Source: JAJPHC01 sp035255945 (GTDB lineage: Bacteria; Acidobacteriota; Thermoanaerobaculia; Gp7-AA8). Taken from it: DNA of 64,000 nt. The notes under the pieces were generated by a model. It saw only the letters and a list, made by a program, of their open reading frames with translations, was not told the origin of the DNA and searched no databases. Below are positions 1 through 6,937 of this stretch, one piece after another. Position 1 is the first letter of the stretch; every line of letters begins with the position of its first letter. The stretch lies in contig DATEZA010000123.1 in NCBI GenBank assembly GCA_035255945.1, forward strand, positions 16,514-80,513, read 5' to 3'. The position numbers were made by a program, and so were the translations under genes.

Positions 1-659
1 AGCCCGGCTCCGCGACGAAGCCGTTCCCCGGCATCGACGCGCAGATCCTCGATGAAAAAGGGAATCCGGTCGAAGTCGGCGGCGGCTATCTCGCGGTCAC
101 ATCACCGTGGCCGTCGATGCTGCGCGGCATCTGGGGCGATCCCGATCGTTACGTGACGCAGTACTGGTCGAAGTGGGACGGCATCTACTTCACCGGCGAC
201 GGCGCGAAGCGCGATGAAGACGGGTACTTCTGGCTCCTCGGGCGCGTCGACGACGTCATGAATGTCGCAGGTCATCGCATCGGCACGATGGAAGTCGAAT
301 CGGCGCTCGTCGATCACAACTCGGTCGCCGAGGCTGCGGTCGTCGGCATTTCGCACGACATCAAAGGGACGGCGATCGCTGCGTTCGTGATCGTGAAGGA
401 ATCGGAACGGCAGCACGCGATCGACGATCCGGTGCAGTTCGAGAACGAGCTCAAAGCGCACGTCGCGGAGAAAATCGGCGCGATCGCGAAGCCGGAAAAG
501 ATTCTCGTCACCGTCGATCTTCCGAAGACGCGCTCCGGAAAAATCATGCGCCGCCTGCTGCGCGATATCGCCGAAGGCCGCGCGCTCGGCGACGTGACGA
601 CGCTCGCCGATCCGACGGTCGTCGCTGCGTTGAAAGACAAATACGAGGAAGAGTCATGA
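1..659 (+). CDS. acs: Acetyl-CoA synthetase, C-terminal part (cut by window edge)
   Basis: The reading frame is open from the left edge, so the start lies outside the window. The product is the C-terminal ~218 residues of an AMP-forming acetyl-CoA synthetase, which activates acetate to acetyl-CoA through acetyl-AMP in the cytoplasm. Visible family signatures are PGSATKPFPG, then PWPSMLRGIWGD, the A8 hinge block YFTGDGAKRDEDGYFWLLGR with DDVMNVAGHRIG, and the A10 block KTRSGKIMRR, whose lysine is catalytic and is the usual acetylation target. The gene is followed by a palindromic repeat and then fabG. A propionyl-CoA synthetase is less likely given the tryptophan-rich PWP motif. Confidence 0.93.
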   Translation, partial: PGSATKPFPGIDAQILDEKGNPVEVGGGYLAVTSPWPSMLRGIWGDPDRYVTQYWSKWDGIYFTGDGAKRDEDGYFWLLGRVDDVMNVAGHRIGTMEVESALVDHNSVAEAAVVGISHDIKGTAIAAFVIVKESERQHAIDDPVQFENELKAHVAEKIGAIAKPEKILVTVDLPKTRSGKIMRRLLRDIAEGRALGDVTTLADPTVVAALKDKYEEES

Positions 660-669
660 CGCATCAAGT

Positions 670-712
670 CCCCCTCGCCCCGCGTGCGGGGAGAGGGGCG
701 AGGGGTGAGGGG
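670..712. repeat. Dispersed CCCTC/GAGGG palindrome
   Basis: This C-rich then G-rich inverted repeat (CCCCTCGCCCCGC, short loop, GGGGAGAGGGGCGAGGGG) fills the whole gap between acs and fabG. A related copy lies at 39190-39282. It can form a strong hairpin in RNA but has no U-tract, so it is better called a REP-like element than a terminator. Confidence 0.7.
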
Positions 713-714
713 CG

Positions 715-1440
715 ATGACACGCGCAGCTCTCATCACCGGCGGCGCGCGCGGCATCGGCCGCGTGACTGCGATGCGCCTGCTGATGGACGGCTACTCCGT
801 CGCGTTCACGTACACCACGTCGAAAGATGCGGCACGCGAGTTCGTCGCCTCTGATCCGGAGCGCATCCTTGCCTGCGAAGCGGACGTCGCCGATCGCAAC
901 GCGGCGAAGCACGTCATCGATGAAGTGGTGAAGCGCTTCGGCTCGCTCGACGCGCTGGTCAACAACGCCGGCATCCGCCGCGACGCGCTCACGTACAACA
1001 TGACCGACGAGCAGTGGGACTCGGTCATCGCCACGAACCTCGGCGGCGCATTCGCGCTCACGCGTGCGGCGCTGCATCCAATGATGCAGAAGCGCCGCGG
1101 CGCAATCGTGAACGTCGCATCGCTGTCAGGTTTGCACGGCGTCGTCGGACAGACGAATTACTCCGCGGCGAAAGGCGGCTTGATCGCGATGACCCGCTCG
1201 CTCGCACGCGAGGTCGCGCGCAGCGGGATCCGCGTGAACTGCGTCGCGCCGGGGCTGGTGGAGACCGACATGATCGCGGGACTCGACGAAGAGGTGAAGC
1301 GCGAGATGATCCGGCAGATCCCGATGCGGCGTTCGGTGAAAGCGGACGAAGTCGCGGCGGCGATCGCGTTCCTGCTCAGCGACGACGCGAGTGGAATCAC
1401 CGGCCAGGTGCTCTGCGTCGACGGAGGCCTGTCGGCGTGA
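715..1440 (+). CDS. fabG: 3-oxoacyl-ACP reductase FabG-type SDR
   Basis: A 241-residue classical short-chain dehydrogenase, predicted to reduce 3-oxoacyl-ACP with NADPH in fatty-acid elongation. The nucleotide-binding TGGARGIG motif is at residues 8-15, NNAG at 83-86, a catalytic Ser at about 136-138, and YSAAK with Tyr149 and Lys153. The C-terminal CVDGG motif is also typical. Length matches FabG. Its TGA overlaps the GTG start of the glycosyltransferase (GTGA), so the two are translationally coupled. No other fatty-acid genes are adjacent, so a different carbonyl substrate is possible. Confidence 0.88.
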   Translation: MTRAALITGGARGIGRVTAMRLLMDGYSVAFTYTTSKDAAREFVASDPERILACEADVADRNAAKHVIDEVVKRFGSLDALVNNAGIRRDALTYNMTDEQWDSVIATNLGGAFALTRAALHPMMQKRRGAIVNVASLSGLHGVVGQTNYSAAKGGLIAMTRSLAREVARSGIRVNCVAPGLVETDMIAGLDEEVKREMIRQIPMRRSVKADEVAAAIAFLLSDDASGITGQVLCVDGGLSA

Positions 1441-2342
1441 CGTATTTCTCCGTCGTCATTCCGACCTACAACCGCCTCGACATGCTGCTGCGCGTGCTCG
1501 ATGCGCTGCAGGCGCAGCAGGACCCGCCGGAGTTCGAGACGATCGTGATCGATGACGGCTCGAAGGACGACACCGAGCGCGTCGTGTCACAGCGAAGCGG
1601 CATCACGTTTCGCACGCAACCGAACGGCGGTCCCGGCCGCGCGCGCAATCACGGCGTCACGCTCGCGCGCGGCAGATTCGTGATCTTCATCGGCGATGAC
1701 ACGGTGCCGGAGCCGCGCTTTCTCGCGGAGCACGCGCGCGTGCATCGCGATGCGAACGACGATCCGCTCGTCGCATGCCTCGGCTACACCGGCTGGCCGG
1801 ACGGCGAGCACGTCACTGCGTTCATGGACTACATCAACGACTACGGCCTGCAGTTCGGCTACAAGCTGATCGAAGACGGCGCCGTCGTTCCGTACAACTT
1901 CTTCTACACGTCGAACATCTCGATCGATCGTCAACTACTTGCCGATCATCCGTTCGACACGACGTTTCCCTCCGCCGCCTGGGAGGACATCGAGCTCGCC
2001 TATCGTCTCGATCACCTCGGCCTGCGCATTCACTACAACGCCCGCGCCGTGACCCGCCACCACCACCCGATGACCATCGATTCGTTCGCGCGGCGGCAAT
2101 ACACGGTAGGCAAATCGGGCGCGATCTTCTACCAGAAGCATCCCGAGCTCGGACACTTCCTCGGCGTCCACGAGCTGTCATCGCGCCGGCTCGCCGACGA
2201 AAAACATCTCGCCCGCCTCCGCCGCCGCGCCCGCCTCGGCGAACGCTTCCGCTTTCTCGCGAACAACACGACGTTCGAGACACTGATGCGCGAGCACTAC
2301 CTGCGCGGTTTGCGCGACGGCCTGGCTACCGCGGCTTCGTGA
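1437..2342 (+). CDS. Family 2 glycosyltransferase
   Basis: A 301-residue GT-A fold glycosyltransferase that should transfer a sugar from a nucleotide-sugar donor; the acceptor is unknown. FSVVIPTYNR opens the Rossmann-like domain, VIDDGSKDDT binds the nucleotide, FIGDDTVPEP carries the DxD-type metal site, and WEDIELAYRL is the ED motif with the general base. I chose GTG 1437 because it overlaps the fabG stop and begins exactly at the conserved domain; the frame is open farther upstream but only antisense to nothing recognisable. The last ~27 bases lie inside a duplicated segment shared with 3911-3959 and overlap the 3' end of the gene on the opposite strand. Confidence 0.88.
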   Translation: MTYFSVVIPTYNRLDMLLRVLDALQAQQDPPEFETIVIDDGSKDDTERVVSQRSGITFRTQPNGGPGRARNHGVTLARGRFVIFIGDDTVPEPRFLAEHARVHRDANDDPLVACLGYTGWPDGEHVTAFMDYINDYGLQFGYKLIEDGAVVPYNFFYTSNISIDRQLLADHPFDTTFPSAAWEDIELAYRLDHLGLRIHYNARAVTRHHHPMTIDSFARRQYTVGKSGAIFYQKHPELGHFLGVHELSSRRLADEKHLARLRRRARLGERFRFLANNTTFETLMREHYLRGLRDGLATAAS

Positions 2343-2364
2343 GCGGCCGCGCGATGCGGACGTC
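2316..2364. repeat. Duplicated segment, copy 1 (partner at 3911-3959)
   Basis: About 49 bases nearly identical to 3911-3959, with two adjacent mismatches over the first 47 bases. The segment covers the convergent 3' ends of the GT2 gene and the secreted protein at 2326-3072. The similarity runs past the stop codon of that protein into the GT2 coding region, so it marks the edge of a segmental duplication rather than just paralogy. Confidence 0.85.
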
Positions 2365-3072
2365 TGGCGAAACCGCGCGCGACTTAATGACTGCTGCGGC
2401 GAGATAGGGAAACTCTGCGTTGATGTAGATCGGAAAGGCGCTGCCTGTCGGGTGCTCGGCACCGACGAGGGGGCCGAGAAATTTCGAATCGAGGTCAATC
2501 ACCGCAATCGAATTGGCGGCAACCAGCGTGGCGGCAGGTTTGCCGTAGTCGGAGTGGTACTCGAAGCGAATGGCGAAATCGTTTGGGTTGATCAGGTACA
2601 GCCTGAAGGTGCCGATCCATGGAATGCCGCGCGCGATCATCGACGGGCCCGTGATCCAGTCGCGGCCGACTTCGACTGATTGCCATCCGATCGCGTTGTT
2701 TGCGTCCTGACTAAAGATCTCGCTCGCCACTTCGATCGGCTGGTCGGACTCGATCTCCACTGCACCAAGGGCCAGCGCGTGCCCGTCGCCGTAGATCGCC
2801 GGCCCCTGATCGCTGATCACCTGCGTGCTGCGCCCGGACAACGTCCACTGCAGCAGCGTGCAGGATCCGACACAAGGCTGCTCGAGGATTGGAATGATCT
2901 TCTTGACGGTCACGGTGGCAGGCGTGTCGCCGACGTTCGTAGTCACAATCGTGCCTGTATAAGTTGCGCTGGCGCCCTGAACGAACTGGCCCCAAACCGG
3001 AATGATGTAGCGCTCCGAGGCCGACGATGTCATCGTAACGGACAATAGCGCCAGTGTAAGTATGTGTCTCAA
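2326..3072 (-). CDS. Secreted hypothetical protein, paralogue of 3921-4676
   Basis: A 248-residue protein with a signal peptide (first ~18 residues, cleavage near SSA-SERYI). The mature part is predicted beta-rich, with blocks such as RYIIPVWG, TGTIVTTNVGD, GAVEIESDQPIEVASEIF, DWITGPSMIARGIPW and LYLINPNDFAIRFEYHSDYG. It shares these blocks with the protein at 3921-4676, so the two are recent paralogues. I do not recognise the family. Both flank a broken subtilase on the same strand, which hints at a former secreted protease cassette. It overlaps the GT2 gene by 17 nt at the 3' ends. Confidence 0.72.
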   Translation of the reverse strand: MRHILTLALLSVTMTSSASERYIIPVWGQFVQGASATYTGTIVTTNVGDTPATVTVKKIIPILEQPCVGSCTLLQWTLSGRSTQVISDQGPAIYGDGHALALGAVEIESDQPIEVASEIFSQDANNAIGWQSVEVGRDWITGPSMIARGIPWIGTFRLYLINPNDFAIRFEYHSDYGKPAATLVAANSIAVIDLDSKFLGPLVGAEHPTGSAFPIYINAEFPYLAAAVIKSRAVSPDVRIARPLTKPR

Positions 3073-3084
3073 AGCCGGCCTCCG

Positions 3085-3812
3085 TCAGCAACACGCCCGG
3101 CGGCGTGGCACCGAGTTATACAGGAGAAGGTTTGGTGCACCATATAGAAAGCCGGTGATCACACCGACGGTTCCTGCGTCCTTGATGATTCCTTCAATAC
3201 TGCCGGGACTATTGGTCAGCCCGTAACGCTCCATATGCATAGCCGCGACACCCGAAACAAGCGGAGCAGCAAATGATGTCCCAAATCCGCTCATCATACT
3301 TCCATCCTTGTCGAGGGTAGACACGAAACGCCCCGGCGCCAGCACATCGACACATCGCCCGTACGCCCGCAATCAGATCGCCGTTCCAGCCATCTTTGTT
3401 GCAATTCAACACACGCACACTGACTACCTGTGCTGACTTTGCGACACCCCATCTGTAGCCGGCTGCCAGTGTCCCCACGCCGGTTCCATAACCATTGCAA
3501 TCATTCACTGCGCTCGGATCGGCATAGCCAGCTGCGTCAGTAACGAACTTAACGCGCTGTCGAATACGCGTCTGAAAATCGGAAATCGGATTAACGCCGC
3601 TGTCAATCAAGATCATAGACGTGGACGGGCTTTATGCCATGCGAACGTCCAAATTCTGATGCGATACCGCCAGGGTTGGAATCGCTGTCCGCAAGTACCA
3701 CGATATAGGAGTCTGAAACCGGCTTATGGCTTCGAATGATCGAGCCATCGCCACCATAAAGCATCTCCGCAAAACACACCGCAACAAACCAGCTGATTAG
3801 ACCTTGTTTCAC
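3085..3812 (-). pseudogene. Decayed subtilisin-like (S8) serine protease
   Basis: Three overlapping fragments in different frames together resemble a secreted subtilase. An N-terminal piece (3603-3812) has a signal-like hydrophobic stretch and an inhibitor I9-like propeptide (SDSYIVVLAD, ASEFGRSHGI). A middle piece (3209-3616) starts at the Asp region (ILIDSGVNP), but the usual GHGTH is GYGTG, so the catalytic histidine is lost. A C-terminal piece (3085-3372) keeps the Ser motif FGTSFAAPLVSGVAAM. At least two frameshifts separate them. The local base composition is lower in GC than the neighbours, which fits relaxed constraint. Confidence 0.8.
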
Positions 3813-3910
3813 AAACTTCCTTGCTGAAAAAAATGGTCGCGAAGACTGCAGGACGTGCGTCGCAAAAGCAAACGATCGTCGACGAATTCGCGCCGGTATG
3901 GCCTATGATC

Positions 3911-3959
3911 GACGGCCTGATTACCGCGGCTTCGTGAGCGGCCGCGCGATGCGGACGTT
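3911..3959. repeat. Duplicated segment, copy 2
   Basis: Near-exact copy of 2316-2364. Here the part upstream of the stop codon of the secreted protein no longer codes for a glycosyltransferase; it is an orphan copy of the GT2 3' end. Confidence 0.85.
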
Positions 3960-4676
3960 GGATGACACCACGCCCGATGCCGTAAAGGACGCCGCCAGGT
4001 ACGGAAACTCGGCATTGATGTAGAGCGGAAAGGCGGTGCCGGTCGGCACCTCCGCGCCGCCGCCTGCGCCGAGAAATGACGTCAGCTCGATGACGGCGAT
4101 CGAATTCGCAGCAACGGTTGCAGTGCCGGTTTTTCCATAATCGGAGTGATAGTCGAACCGGATCGCAAAATCGTTCGGATTGATCAGGTAGAGCCGGAAT
4201 GCGGCGTCGAACGGAATCCCGCGCGGAATCATCGACGGCCCCGTGATCCAGTCGCGCGCGACTTCAACCGATTGCCAGCTGAGCGGATGACCCCATGTAC
4301 CTTTGAAGATCTCGCTCGCCACTTCGATCGGCCGATCCGATTCGATCTCGACAGCGCCGAAATCCAGCACGCGGCCGCCGAAGATCACCGTCGCGCCTTG
4401 ATCGCTGATGACGCGCGTGAGATGTGGCGGCACGGCCCACTGCTCGAATGCGCATGGACCGAATGCGCATGGATGACTGGCGATCGCAACAATCTTCGTC
4501 ACCTTGACCGTCGCGTCGGCGTCGCCCAGGTTTGTCATGGCGATCGCGCCGGTGTATGTGCCGCTCGCTCCGTGAACGTCCATGCCCCAGATCGGAATGA
4601 TGTATCGCTCCGCTGCCGCGCAGAGCGGCGCCGCGATCAACAGCAAAAGCAGAAACGTGTAGCATCGCGCGCGCAT
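3921..4676 (-). CDS. Secreted hypothetical protein, paralogue of 2326-3072
   Basis: A 251-residue protein starting MRARCYTF, with a good signal peptide (LLLLLIAAPLCA-AA). The mature part aligns along its length with the protein at 2326-3072: RYIIPIWGMDVHGASGTYTG, GAVEIESDRPIEVASEIF, DWITGPSMIPRGIPF, LYLINPNDFAIRFDYHSDYG and the shared C-terminus VRIARPLTKPR. The function is not recognised. The frame stays open upstream through the antisense of tmk, but the signal peptide fixes the start. The start ATG shares the sequence CATG with the tmk start, so the two genes are divergent and overlap by 2 nt. Confidence 0.75.
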   Translation of the reverse strand: MRARCYTFLLLLLIAAPLCAAAERYIIPIWGMDVHGASGTYTGAIAMTNLGDADATVKVTKIVAIASHPCAFGPCAFEQWAVPPHLTRVISDQGATVIFGGRVLDFGAVEIESDRPIEVASEIFKGTWGHPLSWQSVEVARDWITGPSMIPRGIPFDAAFRLYLINPNDFAIRFDYHSDYGKTGTATVAANSIAVIELTSFLGAGGGAEVPTGTAFPLYINAEFPYLAASFTASGVVSSNVRIARPLTKPR

Positions 4677-5262
4677 GTTCATCACCTTCGAAGGGATCGA
4701 CGGCTCCGGCAAGACGACGCAGTTGCGGCGCGTCGCGGAGCGTTTTCGCGATCCGGTGATCACCAAGGAACCGGGCGGAACGCCGACCGCCGATCGCATC
4801 CGCTCCATTCTCCTCGATGCCGGCTCGAAACTCGATCCGCTGGCCGAGGTGTTTCTGTTCGCGGCGTCGCGGCACCAGCACGTCGTCGAGGTCATCAAGC
4901 CGGCACTCGATGCCGGACACGTCGTGCTCTGCGATCGCTTCACCGATGCGACGCTCGCCTACCAGGGCTTCGGACGCCTGCTCGATCTCGATCGCCTGCG
5001 CGCCCTGAACGACTGGGCGACCGGCTCGCTGCGCCCCTACAAAACCCTGCTGTTCGACATCGATGAAGAGACCGGGCTGCGCCGCGCGCGCGGTCGCGGC
5101 GGCGATGAATTGCGCTTCGAAGCGGAGGACCTGCGCTTCTATCGGCGCGTGCGCGAAGGCTATTTGTCGCTCGCGAAATCGGAGCCCGATCGATTCGTCG
5201 TCATCGATGCGAACGGATCGCTCGATGACGTGAGCAAGCGCGTCGACGAGGCGTTCCCATGA
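4675..5262 (+). CDS. tmk: Thymidylate kinase
   Basis: A 195-residue dTMP kinase that makes dTDP for DNA synthesis. The P-loop is at residues 7-14 (GIDGSGKT), the CDRFTDATLAYQG block carries the DR motif for substrate phosphate, and an arginine-rich LID follows near residue 140. The length is typical. The start codon overlaps the divergent signal-peptide gene (shared CATG). The stop overlaps holB by 4 nt, and a tmk-holB pair is a common replication-related arrangement. Confidence 0.95.
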   Translation: MFITFEGIDGSGKTTQLRRVAERFRDPVITKEPGGTPTADRIRSILLDAGSKLDPLAEVFLFAASRHQHVVEVIKPALDAGHVVLCDRFTDATLAYQGFGRLLDLDRLRALNDWATGSLRPYKTLLFDIDEETGLRRARGRGGDELRFEAEDLRFYRRVREGYLSLAKSEPDRFVVIDANGSLDDVSKRVDEAFP

Positions 5263-6047
5263 GCTCCGCGGAGCTCGTCCTCGGCACCGCCCAACGCGGC
5301 GAGCTGCATCACGCCATCGTGCTGCACGGGCCTGCGCCGAGCGCGTTGCGCGAGACCGCGATCCGCATCGCGAAAACAATCCAATGTCTCAACGGCACGA
5401 CAGGCGACAACTGCACCGCGTGCCGCCGCATCGAACAGCGGCTGCATCCCGACGTGCACTTCATCGAGGTCGGCGGCGACCGCAAGCTGATCTCCGTCGA
5501 GCAGGTGCGCGAGCTCGTGACTGCCGCGGCGATGCGGCCGTACGAAGGACGCGGCAAAGTCTTCATCATCGATCCCGCGGATGCGCTCAGCGTCGGCGGC
5601 TCGAACGCGATGCTCAAGACGCTCGAGGAGCCGGCACGCGACACATTCTTTGTGCTGCTGACGCGCTCGTACGACCTGCTCTTGCCGACGATCCGCTCTC
5701 GTTGCCAGCAGATCCTCGTCAGCGGAAACGTGGTGATCGATCACGAGCTGCGGCGCGCGATCGTCGCTGCGCTGAATCGTTTCGCGGCGCAGAATGAGAC
5801 CGTCGCGCTGCTCACTGCGGCGGCGCTGATCGCCGGCGCCGATGACGTGAAGAGCGCGATCGCGCTCGCCGGCGAGATGCTGGCCGAGGCTGCGGCGGAC
5901 AGCGAAGAATTGGAAGCGCTGCGCGGGAAAGCGGGACGCGAAAAGATCCTCGCTGCTGCAGACGGAATGCTTGCCGCGATCCGGTGGCTCGGCGTCAACG
6001 CCGATGCACGGCTGCTGGTGGAACAGGCGCTGAGCGCCCTCGTCTGA
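5259..6047 (+). CDS. holB: DNA polymerase III delta' subunit (clamp loader)
   Basis: A 262-residue AAA+ protein matching the non-catalytic delta' subunit of the sliding-clamp loader. The P-loop region is degenerate (HGPAPSALRE), as expected for delta'. Zinc-module cysteines appear as CLNGTTGDNCTAC, the Walker B region reads KVFIIDPADAL, then SNAMLKTLEEP and the SRC motif RSRCQ. It is somewhat shorter than E. coli HolB, mainly in the C-terminal collar domain. It is coupled to tmk by an ATGA overlap. Confidence 0.88.
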   Translation: MSSAELVLGTAQRGELHHAIVLHGPAPSALRETAIRIAKTIQCLNGTTGDNCTACRRIEQRLHPDVHFIEVGGDRKLISVEQVRELVTAAAMRPYEGRGKVFIIDPADALSVGGSNAMLKTLEEPARDTFFVLLTRSYDLLLPTIRSRCQQILVSGNVVIDHELRRAIVAALNRFAAQNETVALLTAAALIAGADDVKSAIALAGEMLAEAAADSEELEALRGKAGREKILAAADGMLAAIRWLGVNADARLLVEQALSALV

Positions 6048-6058
6048 AACCGTTTACC

Positions 6059-6094
6059 AAAAAAAACGACCCCGCCCGGGTCCGGGCGGGGTCG
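6059..6094 (-). terminator. Rho-independent terminator (minus strand)
   Basis: A 12-bp perfect GC stem (CGACCCCGCCCG / CGGGCGGGGTCG) with a 4-nt loop at 6067-6094 is followed on the minus strand by eight U (6066-6059). On the plus strand the A-run precedes the hairpin, so it is directional and serves transcripts coming from 6250. Confidence 0.85.
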
Positions 6095-6249
6095 TGGGTA
6101 TCTACTGGATCGGGCGATGCGTACTGCTCGGGGGTGAGCTTGACTTCGGTAAGGTTCAAAGAAGAGTTCAAGAGGTTGCGACTGAGGCAGGGTGTTACAA
6201 CAGAAAGCGGCACGCCTGCCCTATCCAGTATGCCTTTATCTTTAGTACG
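6059..6249 (-). ncRNA. Putative structured small RNA, about 190 nt
   Basis: No plausible protein lies in the 353-nt gap between holB and the GerMN gene, but the minus strand shows a full transcription unit. A promoter is at 6285-6256 and a strong terminator at 6094-6059, giving a ~190-nt RNA. Its middle is closed by a long-range helix: ACTGGAT at 6229-6223 pairs with ATCCAGT at 6110-6104, continued by GGGC with GCCC after one mismatch. That encloses 126 nt with an internal TTGAAC repeat. Size and closed-rod architecture are reminiscent of 6S RNA, but I could not match 6S, SRP, tmRNA or RNase P consensus by eye. A GTG-started reading frame of about 60 codons runs through it and its terminator; I consider it fortuitous. 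Confidence 0.55.
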
Positions 6250-6255
6250 AACGAA

Positions 6256-6285
6256 GTATAACGCAGATTGTGAAAAATTTCTCAA
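6256..6285 (-). promoter_or_regulatory. Sigma70-type promoter of the small RNA
   Basis: On the minus strand, TTGAGA (-35, 6285-6280), an 18-nt AT-rich spacer and TTATAC (-10, 6261-6256) predict transcription from about 6249. It lies in a locally AT-rich patch that is unusual for this genome. Confidence 0.6.
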
Positions 6286-6400
6286 TGTAACAGCATCGTG
6301 ACAAGCCATTGACTGCTCAGGCGATAGCCGTCGCATTTGGAAACTAGGACACTCTAGAACAAAACGAGCGTTCGGTCCATACCGACCGTCTGGTCGGCTT

Positions 6401-6937
6401 TTATCGCGAACCGGGCTCGACCAGCAAAGGCATCGGCTGCAACGATTTGCCCAGCCAGATGTGCCCGCCAAGAGTCTCCGCCGGCTCCCCGTTCACCAGC
6501 ACCCGCACCCGCTTCGCCTCGGCGAAGTTCGCGGTCACCGTTTGTACGAGCGAATAGACCGCCATCAGCTCTTCGTGCGTGCCGGTTCCCCAACCCGCGG
6601 TGAGCGTCGGGCCGCCGAGGTCGACGAAGGCGGTGCCGTCGGGAAGCATGTAGGCGGCGCGGACGACTGTGTCAGCCGGCAGGAGCCGCGCGAGATTCGC
6701 GTTTGACGGACCCTTCGTCAACTCGCGCAGCACGGCCGGAATCGCGGCCGCGGGATTCTCCGGCAACGGCAGGTTGCGCGGCTCCGCGATGAGCAGCATG
6801 TTCGGAGATTCGAAGTAGACGCGCACGGCGCGCACCTCGACTTTGTTCGCCTCGTTCGGATTGTTCGGATTCGCTTTCTTCTCGCGACAACCGCCCGCAA
6901 TTGCGAGAAGCGCAAGCGCGATCGCCACGCGACGCAC
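6401..6937 (-). CDS. Lipoprotein with GerMN domain
   Basis: A 178-residue predicted lipoprotein with lipobox LAIAGGC near residue 17, then a Asn/Pro/Lys-rich linker, then a GerMN (sporulation/germination-type) domain from about residue 35. Blocks are VRVYFESPNMLLIAEPR, LRELTKGPS, VDLGGPTLTAGWGTGTHEEL and RVRVLVNGEPAETLGGHI. It starts with GTG and overlaps the amidase stop by one base (TAGTG), so the two are co-transcribed and probably cooperate in peptidoglycan remodelling in the envelope. The host need not be a spore former; GerMN lipoproteins accompany amidases in many phyla. Confidence 0.8.
   Translation of the reverse strand: MRRVAIALALLAIAGGCREKKANPNNPNEANKVEVRAVRVYFESPNMLLIAEPRNLPLPENPAAAIPAVLRELTKGPSNANLARLLPADTVVRAAYMLPDGTAFVDLGGPTLTAGWGTGTHEELMAVYSLVQTVTANFAEAKRVRVLVNGEPAETLGGHIWLGKSLQPMPLLVEPGSR

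Noticed and set aside
670..712. Rho-independent terminator after acs
   Set aside because: The hairpin is strong but has no T-tract on either strand, and a related sequence occurs as a repeat elsewhere.
1014..1436. Upstream extension of the GT2 frame
   Set aside because: It overlaps fabG in another frame and is Arg-rich; the conserved glycosyltransferase begins at GTG 1437.
6059..6230. Small peptide (about 60 residues) in the small-RNA region
   Set aside because: It would need a GTG without a ribosome site and would translate through the terminator stem.
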